From NCBI RefSeq assembly GCF_008635795.1, contig NZ_VWRQ01000022.1, positions 62,001 through 126,000 of the forward strand: a stretch of 64,000 bases of DNA. Direction: 5' to 3'. The notes under the pieces are model-generated. The model searched no databases, was not told the DNA's origin, and saw nothing but the letters and a program-made list of their open reading frames with translations. This stretch comes from Paenibacillus tepidiphilus (GTDB lineage Bacteria; Bacillota; Bacilli; Paenibacillales; Paenibacillaceae). The translations under genes and the position numbers were made by a program. Below are positions 8,125 to 15,498 of the stretch, piece after piece; the first letter of the stretch is position 1, and each line of letters opens with the position of its first letter.

Positions 8125-8843
8125 ATGGCCTCACTCCTGACCGTCTCTTTTTTGAAGGGAAACATTGCGCCTACGGCTGCTCCTATAGCCATAGCCGCTA
8201 ATACACTAGCTGTCCCCAGCAAAGGCTGTAAGCACCAGGAGGAGGCTGCCGCCGAAATGCAGATCGCCAAGTTCTTGCGGTGGCGCCGGATTTGCGGAAT
8301 CACGAGTGCAATAAGCAATGCGTACAAGGAGGTGTTAAGCGCCGGCAGAATATCGGCAGGAATATAACCTGACAGCATAATCCCGGCACAGGTTGAAATA
8401 AGATTTACAGTGTATGGCGGAAATTCCATCCCCAGCACATAAGGCAAAGAGTGACTGGAACTGTCATTACGGCTGCGGATTTTCATCATGCTTACCGCGT
8501 ACACTTCTTCCGTGAGCCCGAATCCGACCAGTCCCTTATGAAGAACCCGTGTATCCCGTTTCATCTTCGAAGCGAACGACATGCCGATGAACAAATACCG
8601 CAAGTTGATAACAAATGTCAGCAGCAACACAATGGGTGCGGCGGTCCCCAGAGCCAATAAATTGGCAGCAATAAACTGGCTTGCGCCGGCGTAAACCACT
8701 GCGGACAGCAGGAACACTTCGAGGTCGCTCAGAGAGAGCGCCTTACCGACGAGCCCGAAGGTGATACAAGCCGGAATATACCCGATAACGATAGGGGCGG
8801 AGTCAATAATCCCCTTCTTGAACAGCTTCAAGGTATCCTGCAT
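8121..8843 (-). CDS. azlC: AzlC family branched-chain amino acid permease subunit
   Basis: A 240-residue integral membrane protein of the AzlC family, the large subunit of the AzlCD exporter. Recognisable parts are SAPIVIGYIPACITFGLVG, VVYAGASQF and NLRYLFIGMS. The open frame reaches 9104, but that upstream part is a shadow of the B3/B4 gene; the ATG at 8843 gives MQDTLKLFKKG and follows GGAGGGGG, though with a rather long spacing of about 12 bases. It overlaps the end of the B3/B4 gene by about 40 bases and azlD by 4. Confidence 0.92.
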   Translation of the reverse strand: MQDTLKLFKKGIIDSAPIVIGYIPACITFGLVGKALSLSDLEVFLLSAVVYAGASQFIAANLLALGTAAPIVLLLTFVINLRYLFIGMSFASKMKRDTRVLHKGLVGFGLTEEVYAVSMMKIRSRNDSSSHSLPYVLGMEFPPYTVNLISTCAGIMLSGYIPADILPALNTSLYALLIALVIPQIRRHRKNLAICISAAASSWCLQPLLGTASVLAAMAIGAAVGAMFPFKKETVRSEAM

Positions 8844-9624
8844 GATCCGCGATAACCCCCTCCGAATGTAATTGAAAGGTATGGCTCGGAGCATCCTTAT
8901 GAATGAACGCGCATTCAATACTCCCTGTGTCGGTGAACGGCCGCAGCAGCTCATGGAGCAAATGAGTAGTAGCCTCAACAAGAGCTTTGGCGTCCTTGTG
9001 GACCGCTTCAATCGTGAACAGCATTTGGGAAGATTCGGCTGTCGTTTTAATGTGATTGCTCTGTCTCCAGTTCCAGCGGCGGGAATGCGCTCTCCCGGCA
9101 GCATCCGAATAAATGATCTCGCCTGCCGAGGCTACCTCGTACTCATTCACTTTTCCGATCGGCAGGAACAACTCATCTCCGGCAGCTCTTCTGATCGTGA
9201 ATCCCCGGGTCTCCGAAATATCGCAGGAGACAATGGGAGTGCGGCATTTCAAGGAAATCGCATTGCAAAGATTCACCAAAGTATTGATCCTTGCCAATGC
9301 ACCATGCTCCACTACACGCTTGATCAACGATTCCGCTGCACACGGATACCTGGCCGGCTTGACGCCGAACTGGCTGTAAACCTTTCGCCAAGCAGCTATC
9401 GTCGGAATTTCACTTACCGTATCTTTTTGCAGGCCAGAATTCAGAACCTCCTGTTCCATATGGGCCAGAAGAGCATTAACTTCTGCGTCCTTCTCCAGGT
9501 TGGCCATTCGGGAAGCGGCGATCAGCCCGACGTGCAGCTCAGGAGCAATCTCAAACACTTCCCCGGAAAACTCCACCTTAAAGGCCCTGGTGTTCTTGGT
9601 ATGATTCCTGCGGACTTGATTCAT
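8803..9624 (-). CDS. B3/B4 tRNA-binding domain protein (PheRS editing-domain-like)
   Basis: A 273-residue soluble protein made of a free-standing B3/B4 domain, the module that in the PheRS beta subunit hydrolyses mischarged Tyr-tRNA-Phe. Family features visible are SEIPTIAAWRKVYSQFGVKP, then the YPCAAESLIKRV region, LVNLCNAISLKC, and DELFLPIG. Start ATG at 9624 with AAGGAGG. It is the first gene of the operon with azlC, azlD and the MocR regulator. Stand-alone B3/B4 proteins are widespread and mostly uncharacterised; a trans-editing role is an inference. Its partnership with an amino acid exporter suggests protection against an unusual amino acid. Confidence 0.88.
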   Translation of the reverse strand: MNQVRRNHTKNTRAFKVEFSGEVFEIAPELHVGLIAASRMANLEKDAEVNALLAHMEQEVLNSGLQKDTVSEIPTIAAWRKVYSQFGVKPARYPCAAESLIKRVVEHGALARINTLVNLCNAISLKCRTPIVSCDISETRGFTIRRAAGDELFLPIGKVNEYEVASAGEIIYSDAAGRAHSRRWNWRQSNHIKTTAESSQMLFTIEAVHKDAKALVEATTHLLHELLRPFTDTGSIECAFIHKDAPSHTFQLHSEGVIADHAGYLEAVQEGDY

Positions 9625-9779
9625 CGTCTTCCTCCTTCATCGCTTGTCATGGAACATTGTACCTGATATACCCATAATCTATAAATTACCAATTACCGCT
9701 CAATGCGCCGGACCAATTTGTTAACCATACCACTTTCAATTTTCATCAAAAGCTATGGCAAAAAGAGCTCTGCCTATTA

Positions 9780-9809
9780 TTTACAGAGCCCCAACAGCGG
9801 GTGTATAAT
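9780..9809 (+). promoter_or_regulatory. Promoter of tRNA-Pro
   Basis: TTTACA at 9780-9785, an 18-base spacer and a perfect TATAAT at 9804-9809 lie about 37 bases before the tRNA. Confidence 0.7.
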
Positions 9810-9846
9810 TCTGTATATTAAGAGTTTTCAAGCAGGTTAACAGCTT

Positions 9847-9920
9847 CGAGACGTGGCTCAGCTTGGTAGAGCGCTTGCTTCGGGAGCAAGAGGTCGCAGG
9901 TTCAAATCCTGTCGTCTCGA
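9847..9920 (+). tRNA. tRNA-Pro (anticodon CGG)
   Basis: A complete 74-base cloverleaf: acceptor stem CGAGACG paired with CGTCTCG, D stem GCTC/GAGC, anticodon stem CTTGC/GCAAG with loop TTCGGGA (anticodon CGG, reads CCG), T stem GCAGG/CCTGT with loop TTCAAAT, and discriminator A. CCA is not encoded. It has its own promoter and terminator and is monocistronic. Confidence 0.95.
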
Positions 9921-9925
9921 TAATT

Positions 9926-9975
9926 AAAAAACACTGGAGCCAAAAGGGTGATCCCCTTCGGCTCCAGTGTTTTTA
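9926..9975. terminator. Bidirectional terminator between tRNA-Pro and the Rpn gene
   Basis: A perfect 11-base stem (9931-9941 with 9960-9970) is flanked by an A run on the left and TTTTT on the right, so it can stop both the tRNA transcript and the converging minus-strand gene. Confidence 0.9.
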
Positions 9976-9999
9976 TTGCTCTACTTAGTTCTTCAAGCT

Positions 10000-10824
10000 T
10001 TATTTCAACTCAAGGATTTCCTTCTCGGATAAGCCCGTTGCTTTAGCTATAGTTGCGATATCCAGATTCAGTTCCAGCATGTTTTTGGCAACCTCTTTGA
10101 TGCCTGCTTGCTTCGCGCCTTCAAGCATCGAAGCTTCGTCATGCAAATACTTCTGGCGGGCTTCATACAAGCGGCGGGCTTCCGAATCCTGGCTCAAGTA
10201 TTGCAGAGTGTCCATAGCCTTCTCAAGTCCCGGTTCATTCATCTTCAGCGCCTCCCAATAAGTTGTATCGATCCCTTTCAGGAACAGCAGCCAGTTCTCC
10301 AGTCCGCCGTTCGAGGGGATTTCATTCTCCAGCTTCGGCAGTTCCAATACATGGATCTCAATATCATCAATCAGCGGTATTCCTGTGCGGTCTTCCCTGA
10401 GGTGAAAAACATTATGGTATTCGTCATTTGACAAGAATGCATAGTTTAGAATGTTGATCGTAACGCATTTTTTTAATTCCTGATACTTCTCGCCTTCCTT
10501 AAGCTGCCCGGCGTATCGCTTGCTCCAGTAGAACAATGTACGTTTCTCGATATCGTATTTATTGAACAATTGCATCTCAATATCAATCAGCTTGCCCTCG
10601 GCCGTCTTGGCATAAACATCGAAGATAGATTGCTTGTCTAGTGGGTCGTCCTTGTCGGTATATGGGTTCATCAGGATAATCTCTGTGAGCGTGGGTTCAC
10701 CTGCCCTGGTAAATATCCTGTTCAGAAAAGCCAGCAAAACATCCTTGTTGTTCTCGCTGCCAAAGATTCGTTTGAACACAAAGTCAACTCTCGGATCAAG
10801 CAACTCCACATCGAACAGCTCCAT
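10000..10824 (-). CDS. Rpn-family recombination-promoting nuclease / putative transposase
   Basis: A protein of the Rpn / PD-(D/E)XK family (TIGR01784), DNA endonucleases that promote RecA-independent recombination and are often annotated as transposases. The hallmark DPRVDFVFKRIFGSENN is at the N-terminus, and the PD-(D/E)XK core is visible as SIFDVYAKTAEGKLIDIEMQ (the D, then IEMQ), followed by KRTLFYWSKRYAGQL. The C-terminus has the short DIATIAKATGLSEKEILEL helix common in the family. The frame is open to 10938, but the 38 extra residues are unlike the family; the ATG at 10824 is chosen. Neither start has a Shine-Dalgarno, and TGATATAAT just before 10824 could be an extended -10 giving an almost leaderless mRNA. 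Confidence 0.85.
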   Translation of the reverse strand: MELFDVELLDPRVDFVFKRIFGSENNKDVLLAFLNRIFTRAGEPTLTEIILMNPYTDKDDPLDKQSIFDVYAKTAEGKLIDIEMQLFNKYDIEKRTLFYWSKRYAGQLKEGEKYQELKKCVTINILNYAFLSNDEYHNVFHLREDRTGIPLIDDIEIHVLELPKLENEIPSNGGLENWLLFLKGIDTTYWEALKMNEPGLEKAMDTLQYLSQDSEARRLYEARQKYLHDEASMLEGAKQAGIKEVAKNMLELNLDIATIAKATGLSEKEILELK

Positions 10825-10982
10825 TCTTAAATTGATTATATCAAAATTTCCGGCCGTGCACGGGAAACATGATATTGACTTCACTTCATTTAGTTTGATT
10901 TCCGCCCCCCTTGGCTTAAAATTAACTTTAGATTGCATGATCAGAATGGTCAGTACAATTCCTCATAAGGAGTGAGATCGGC

Positions 10983-11240
10983 TTGAAGAAAACAAGCATT
11001 GCCTCCCTGAGCCTTTCCGTCGTTTCCTGGATCTTGTTCTTCTCTGTCAGCGACAGCCGGTATTTGAGTTATGTACTGATGCTGGCCATCTTGTCTTTTG
11101 GGATAGGTGCGGCAAGTTTCTATAGGATCACTAAACTCTCTCTGATCGGATCAACGCTTGCCATCGCGTTAAGCATGGTTCTGGCTTTTGTTGTGATCGG
11201 GGTGATCACGCTTGGAAAATTTGTGGACAGTGCGCAGTAG
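10983..11240 (+). CDS. Small hypothetical membrane protein
   Basis: An 85-residue hydrophobic protein with three predicted membrane segments (about 8-24, 27-46, 53-77) and no recognisable family. The start is TTG at 10983 with AAGGAG ten bases upstream. It ends 24 bases before the dpaA homologue and may share its transcript. I cannot assign a function. Confidence 0.6.
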   Translation: MKKTSIASLSLSVVSWILFFSVSDSRYLSYVLMLAILSFGIGAASFYRITKLSLIGSTLAIALSMVLAFVVIGVITLGKFVDSAQ

Positions 11241-11264
11241 GAGAATCCGAAAGGGAGAAAAGTT

Positions 11265-12143
11265 ATGACATTATTAAGCAGTAAAAAAATCGCTGTGATC
11301 GGGGGCGATCTGCGTCAGCTCGAAGTGATCCGTATGCTGCTGGAGCGGCAGGCCGAGGTTCTGCTGGCCGGTTACGATGAACTGGCACAGGTGCCGGAAG
11401 GAGCAGTAAAGGTACAATTGGAGCCGAGCCTTCTTGCCAAAGCCGATGCCATTATTCTTCCTGTTGCAGGAACCGGCAACGACGGCTCCGTCGAATCCAG
11501 CTTCGCGGCAGGAGATCTGGTGATGTCAGAGGAACTATTCGCAGCCATTCCGAGGCATGCTACCCTCTTCACAGGAATCGCCAAAAGCTATCTGCGGGAA
11601 ATGTGCGGCCGCTATGCCTTGACGCTGGTGGAAATCCTCGACCGTGATGATGTGGCGATTTACAACTCCATCCCCACGGCCGAAGGTGCGGTGATGATCG
11701 CCATGCAGCATACGGATGTCATGCTGCATGGCTCCCGGTGCGCTGTGCTGGGCCTGGGCAGGATTGGGACCACGCTGGCCCGAACCCTAAAGGCGCTCGG
11801 TGCCATTGTAGCGGTCGGAGTTCATAAGCCTGACGCATACGCCCGCGCGTATGAGATGGGTCTACAGCCTTTTTATACCTCTGAACTGGCGGAACAGGCG
11901 GAACAGGCGGATATCCTGTTCAACACGATTCCGGCTCCGGTAATCACCCGCGACGTCATCTCCCGCATGCCGCGCCAGGCACTTATTGTTGACCTCGCTT
12001 CCCATCCGGGCGGAACCGACTTCGCCTATGCTAAGGAGCGGGGCGTTCAGGCTTTGCCAGCCCTGGGTCTGCCCGGTATCGTCGCGCCCCGCTCGGCAGG
12101 CCGGATTATTGGCAATGTGATTGTGGAAATGCTGGAGACCTGA
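11265..12143 (+). CDS. dpaA: Dipicolinate synthase subunit A homologue (SpoVFA)
   Basis: A 292-residue NAD(P)-dependent protein of the DpaA/SpoVFA family, which with DpaB makes dipicolinic acid in the mother cell during sporulation. Family features: an N-terminal IAVIGGDLRQLEVIRML domain with LLAGYDEL, then a Rossmann domain with the nucleotide motif AVLGLGRIGTTLAR near residues 159-172 and the end ALGLPGIVAPRSAGRIIGN. Start ATG with AAAGGGAG. In most spore-formers dpaB and the asd-dapG-dapA genes follow directly; here an unrelated DUF1835 gene follows, so this is either an orphan copy or a split operon. Confidence 0.9.
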   Translation: MTLLSSKKIAVIGGDLRQLEVIRMLLERQAEVLLAGYDELAQVPEGAVKVQLEPSLLAKADAIILPVAGTGNDGSVESSFAAGDLVMSEELFAAIPRHATLFTGIAKSYLREMCGRYALTLVEILDRDDVAIYNSIPTAEGAVMIAMQHTDVMLHGSRCAVLGLGRIGTTLARTLKALGAIVAVGVHKPDAYARAYEMGLQPFYTSELAEQAEQADILFNTIPAPVITRDVISRMPRQALIVDLASHPGGTDFAYAKERGVQALPALGLPGIVAPRSAGRIIGNVIVEMLET

Positions 12144-12368
12144 GTTCTACTCGCTAACGGACCCTATAGCCTTTATTGCTCAGTTTCGGGTCGATCGGGC
12201 AGCGTAACGGACTCCAGTGCTCTCATCTATGTCAAATGACATGATGATTGGCCCATTCATCAGGAATAAGGTTATCTGACTCCGATACCAATGCAAATTC
12301 GGAGGTTTAAGCCGAATAGAGATTTTACGATCCGATAGCAGCGGATGAAGAAAGGAGCTGTCACTTGC

Positions 12369-13427
12369 ATGAGCGGGATCCACGAGCAAATTAACCGGTT
12401 GGACGGGCAGGAGGCCAAAGGGCTGCTCCATGCCTACATGATGCATACGCAGCGCCTGGCCGGCGGCAAGCTGACACAGGAGCAATTCATTGCAGAAATA
12501 TTCGAAACGCTTGAACGCCTGACCGAAGCCAAGAAGCAGGATCACTACACGAGGATATTTCCGCCGGGTCCGATAACCCGCCTGCATATTATCTTTGGCG
12601 ACTCCGCCGGCGGCGGTCTCAAAATGGCGCTGCGGCAGCTGGGGCTGAGCCCTGGTCATCAGGTGCTTGTACTCCGCGAACGATACGAAATGGGACCGCT
12701 CGCGGGATGGGAGCAGCCGGAAGGGCGCGCAGAGCGGCGGGAATGGCTGCGGGAACGTCTCAATCAGCATGACTCTGAAAGCGATGCGGAGCTTGAAGAA
12801 GAGTATGGGCTAAAACTGGAGGAGTATCTTGCGGCGCTGCCGCCCGATGTTCCTGTCACCATCTGGAGCGGCTGCAACGGCTGTGAGCAGACCGGGCTGC
12901 GGCACGCCGTTTATCTTTTGCGAAATCTCCGAAATCCCCTCTATGTTATATTCCCGGACCGGGACAGCCACCTTCTCTTCGATACCGCCACGGCAGTCCA
13001 GGACTACCGGCACAGCGGAGAGATCATTCCGGAGAAGCTAGCCGCCATCTTCAGGCACAATGAAGCCTCCGAACCTCTAACGTCCGGTGAGCGGGACAAG
13101 CTGGTACAAGAATGGCTCGATCTGACTGCTGCCGGAGAAGAGCTGCAATACCGGATTTGGGAAGCCGGGCAGCTGAAGGCCGTAGGTGTCGATTATTTTG
13201 ACGAATATTTACTGGGGAAAGCCCGTGAGCTGCAAAGCTGGCGCAAGGAAGGTGACTTTATGAAAGCCGCACGCGTCATCGGCGAAGCGCTGGGGTACAG
13301 CGAGCAGTACGTGGGCGACGATTTCCTGGAATACAGATTGCGGGAGCTTATATACCGGGGACTTCTGGAGATTAAAGGCGTGCCGAAAGCCATGCGGTAT
13401 TACAGCGTCCGGGTGAAGCAGTTATAA
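12369..13427 (+). CDS. DUF1835 / DUF3658 domain protein
   Basis: A 352-residue soluble protein. An N-terminal helical part is followed by the DUF1835 domain (ITRLHIIFGDSAGGGLKMAL, then DVPVTIWSGCNGCEQTGLR) and a C-terminal DUF3658 domain (LQEWLDLTAAGEEL-like segment, then FDEYL and a winged-helix-like RELIYRGLLEIKG). The start at 12369 (MSGIHEQI) is chosen over 12345 because AAGGAG lies between the two. The function of the family is unknown. The 225 bases before it show no gene; they contain two AACGGAC phrases that resemble intergenic repeats I associate with Paenibacillus, unverified. Confidence 0.85.
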   Translation: MSGIHEQINRLDGQEAKGLLHAYMMHTQRLAGGKLTQEQFIAEIFETLERLTEAKKQDHYTRIFPPGPITRLHIIFGDSAGGGLKMALRQLGLSPGHQVLVLRERYEMGPLAGWEQPEGRAERREWLRERLNQHDSESDAELEEEYGLKLEEYLAALPPDVPVTIWSGCNGCEQTGLRHAVYLLRNLRNPLYVIFPDRDSHLLFDTATAVQDYRHSGEIIPEKLAAIFRHNEASEPLTSGERDKLVQEWLDLTAAGEELQYRIWEAGQLKAVGVDYFDEYLLGKARELQSWRKEGDFMKAARVIGEALGYSEQYVGDDFLEYRLRELIYRGLLEIKGVPKAMRYYSVRVKQL

Positions 13428-13570
13428 GCTGCCAATTCACAGTTAGCAGGGAAACGACTAGCCCTCAGGCCGCAAGCAGGTAGATCCGGCAACTCATGTA
13501 ACGCCGCCAACTCATGCAGCCCGGTCAACTTCCGGGGATGAAGCTTCCGGGTACAATAGGGAATAAAGAA

Positions 13571-13615
13571 AGAGCAGCGCTTCTCCCGGCATTCGGGGAC
13601 ACGCTGCTCTGTTCA
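13571..13615. terminator. Terminator between the converging DUF1835 and symporter genes
   Basis: A 9-base perfect stem, AGAGCAGCG (13571-13579) with CGCTGCTCT (13602-13610), and a GC-rich loop; T-rich sequence follows on both strands. Confidence 0.65.
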
Positions 13616-13643
13616 TTTTATTAGTTAACGTATAAGTTAACTA

Positions 13644-15011
13644 TTAACCGGCGCTCAGCACGATATCATCGTCATTGTCGTCTCTGTTGAACGCCTCGCG
13701 GTCGAACTCCCCTTCCGAGTTCGCGACCAGCAGCGCCGTAACGGTGGTACCGGAGGCGTTGACGGCCGTCCGGCCCATGTCGATCAAAGCTTCTACGCCC
13801 GCCACAATCGCAATGCCTTCCAGCGGCAAGCCCAGTGCTGTCAAAACAACGGTAGTGGAGATAACCGCAGGGCCCGGAACACCGGCGACCCCGATGGAAG
13901 ATACGATACTGACAAGCACCAACGTAACATAATCTGTTGCCGTGAGATCAATACCAAAGACCTGCGCCGTGAATACGGCGACAATGGCTGGCCATACGCC
14001 GCCGCAGCCGTTAAAGTTAACGGAAGCGCCGAGCGGAGCGACAAAGCTGGCAATCTTCGGCGAAACATGCAGCCGCTTGGTGATAACCTCCAAATTCACA
14101 GGGAGTGTAGCGTAGCTGCTTCTTGTCGTAAAGGCAACAGTCAGCGTCGGGTATATTTTATGGAAGAACCGAATCGGATTGACTTTGGCCACGAACAGGA
14201 CCAGCCCGCCAAAGACAAGCACAAAATGCAGAATCAGCGCCGTGTAGGAAGCAAGAATGACGCTTCCCAGCTCCTGCAGCGTATCCCAGCCGTAGCGTGC
14301 CGTAATTCCGGCGATAAGTGCGAACACACCGTAAGGTGTCAGGCGGATCACGAACTTGACGACCTGGTGCAGCACCTGGGTCAGCGATTCAATCAGGTCA
14401 CGTACAGGCTTGACGGCATCCGGCTTCTTGGCGCCGACCTTCAGGATCGCTACCGCCAGGAAGATGGCAAAGATCAGAATCGGTACCACTTTACCTTCAG
14501 CCGCTTCACTGAACGGATTGGACGGCACCAGATCCAGAATAACCTGGGAGAAGGTCGGGATTTCCCGCGCCGTGAAGCCTTCTGGCACCTCCTGCTGAAT
14601 ACCGCTGCCGGGATTGAACAGCAGGGCTACCAGAAGCCCGATAATAGAAGCAATTCCCGTTGTCCCCAGGAACCAGGCGAAGGTCTTTGTGCCGATCTTG
14701 CGCAGATACTCCAGACTGGACAGCGAGGAGATACTGTTCAGCACCAGTACAAAGACGAGCGGAATAACCAGCATGCGGATCAGACTGACATAGATGCTGC
14801 CGAAGGTAGAGATGGCCTGCGTCTGCAGCTCAAAGGCCTGGAAGAATATCCCCGCAACCAGTCCGAGGCCCAGACCGACGAGCACGCGAACGCCAAAACC
14901 GACGCGCTTGCGGGCCAGCCAATAGAGGAAGCCGAACACGATAATGGACACCGTAAATCCATACCAGTTGGTTTCAATTGCGGTCAATAAATTGTTGTCG
15001 ATATTACTCAT
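13644..15011 (-). CDS. Dicarboxylate/amino acid:cation symporter, probably L-cystine transporter TcyP
   Basis: A 455-residue polytopic membrane protein of the DAACS family. The characteristic motifs are VSLIRMLVIPLVFVLVLNSI, the serine-rich reentrant loop TTRSSYATLPV, the substrate-site stretch GASVNFNGCGGVWPA, and the second reentrant VPGPAVISTTVVL with DMGRTAVNASG near the end. The version TRSSYATLPVN, rather than the SSSATLP of glutamate carriers, points to the TcyP/YdjN cystine group; this choice is an inference. It has its own promoter and a convergent terminator, so it is monocistronic. Length is typical. Confidence 0.9.
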   Translation of the reverse strand: MSNIDNNLLTAIETNWYGFTVSIIVFGFLYWLARKRVGFGVRVLVGLGLGLVAGIFFQAFELQTQAISTFGSIYVSLIRMLVIPLVFVLVLNSISSLSSLEYLRKIGTKTFAWFLGTTGIASIIGLLVALLFNPGSGIQQEVPEGFTAREIPTFSQVILDLVPSNPFSEAAEGKVVPILIFAIFLAVAILKVGAKKPDAVKPVRDLIESLTQVLHQVVKFVIRLTPYGVFALIAGITARYGWDTLQELGSVILASYTALILHFVLVFGGLVLFVAKVNPIRFFHKIYPTLTVAFTTRSSYATLPVNLEVITKRLHVSPKIASFVAPLGASVNFNGCGGVWPAIVAVFTAQVFGIDLTATDYVTLVLVSIVSSIGVAGVPGPAVISTTVVLTALGLPLEGIAIVAGVEALIDMGRTAVNASGTTVTALLVANSEGEFDREAFNRDDNDDDIVLSAG

Positions 15012-15061
15012 GTCAGCTGATGACCTCCTATACCTACTTTTTAGATGTGAATAATGCGATT

Positions 15062-15090
15062 AATGTACAGTGAATACTTTGCTTTGTCAA
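15062..15090 (-). promoter_or_regulatory. Promoter of the symporter gene
   Basis: On the minus strand TTGACA (15085-15090) and TACATT (15062-15067) are separated by 17 bases, about 50 bases before the start codon. Confidence 0.7.
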
Positions 15091-15162
15091 TGGGGGAATT
15101 ACGGGTGAAAAAGGAAATTCCCTTTAACACCAAGCAATCTAATGTGAATAATATTTTTTATA

Positions 15163-15191
15163 TTGACAGGACGTGTCACCCTGGGTAATAT
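15163..15191 (+). promoter_or_regulatory. Promoter with overlapping inverted repeat, upstream of candidate sRNA
   Basis: TTGACA at 15163-15168, a 17-base spacer and TAATAT at 15186-15191. The -35 box is the left half of an inverted repeat TGACA-N5-TGTCA (15164-15178), so a repressor could block it. It points to the right, away from the symporter gene, towards the short terminated unit at 15198-15280. Confidence 0.5.
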
Positions 15192-15197
15192 GTAGCA

Positions 15198-15280
15198 TAA
15201 TCACACGCCTAGTGAATCCACTGGACAGCCGGAGGTTCAACCCGCGGACGCACCCGCTGCGCCGGAGTTGGGCCTTTTTT
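15198..15280 (+). ncRNA. Candidate small RNA of about 83 nt
   Basis: A transcript from the promoter above would start near 15198 and stop at a strong hairpin (GGTTCAAC at 15234-15241 with GTTGGGCC at 15267-15274, plus an inner CGCA/TGCG stem) followed by TTTTTT at 15275-15280. There is no open frame of note. The 5' part contains a small AGTG-AATC-CACT hairpin. I do not recognise the family; it could also be an attenuated leader whose gene is lost. The rest of the 487-base gap holds the symporter promoter and the GH94 terminator. Confidence 0.4.
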
Positions 15281-15443
15281 GTTGTCTGCGAGCAAGAGGG
15301 GATGCCATCGACGAAAATGGGTTAACAGTCTACGTAAGGAATCTACTCTTTATTCTATGAGCACAGGCTTCCGCCAATAACGCCGGAATTCTAGAATAGG
15401 GATTCATTTATGGCTATTAAAGAAACTCCACAACAGTGCAGGT

Positions 15444-15480
15444 AAAAAAGCCGCAAAAACGGTTTCCCGTATTTGCGGCT
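15444..15480 (-). terminator. Terminator of the GH94-GH2 operon
   Basis: On the minus strand a perfect 9-base stem, AGCCGCAAA with TTTGCGGCT (15472-15480 and 15449-15457), is followed directly by a run of six T. Confidence 0.9.
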
Positions 15481-15498
15481 CTAACAGCACACACTTGC

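Noticed and set aside
12180..12770. 196-codon minus-strand frame opposite the DUF1835 gene start
   Set aside because: It overlaps the real plus-strand gene for most of its length and has no recognisable features.
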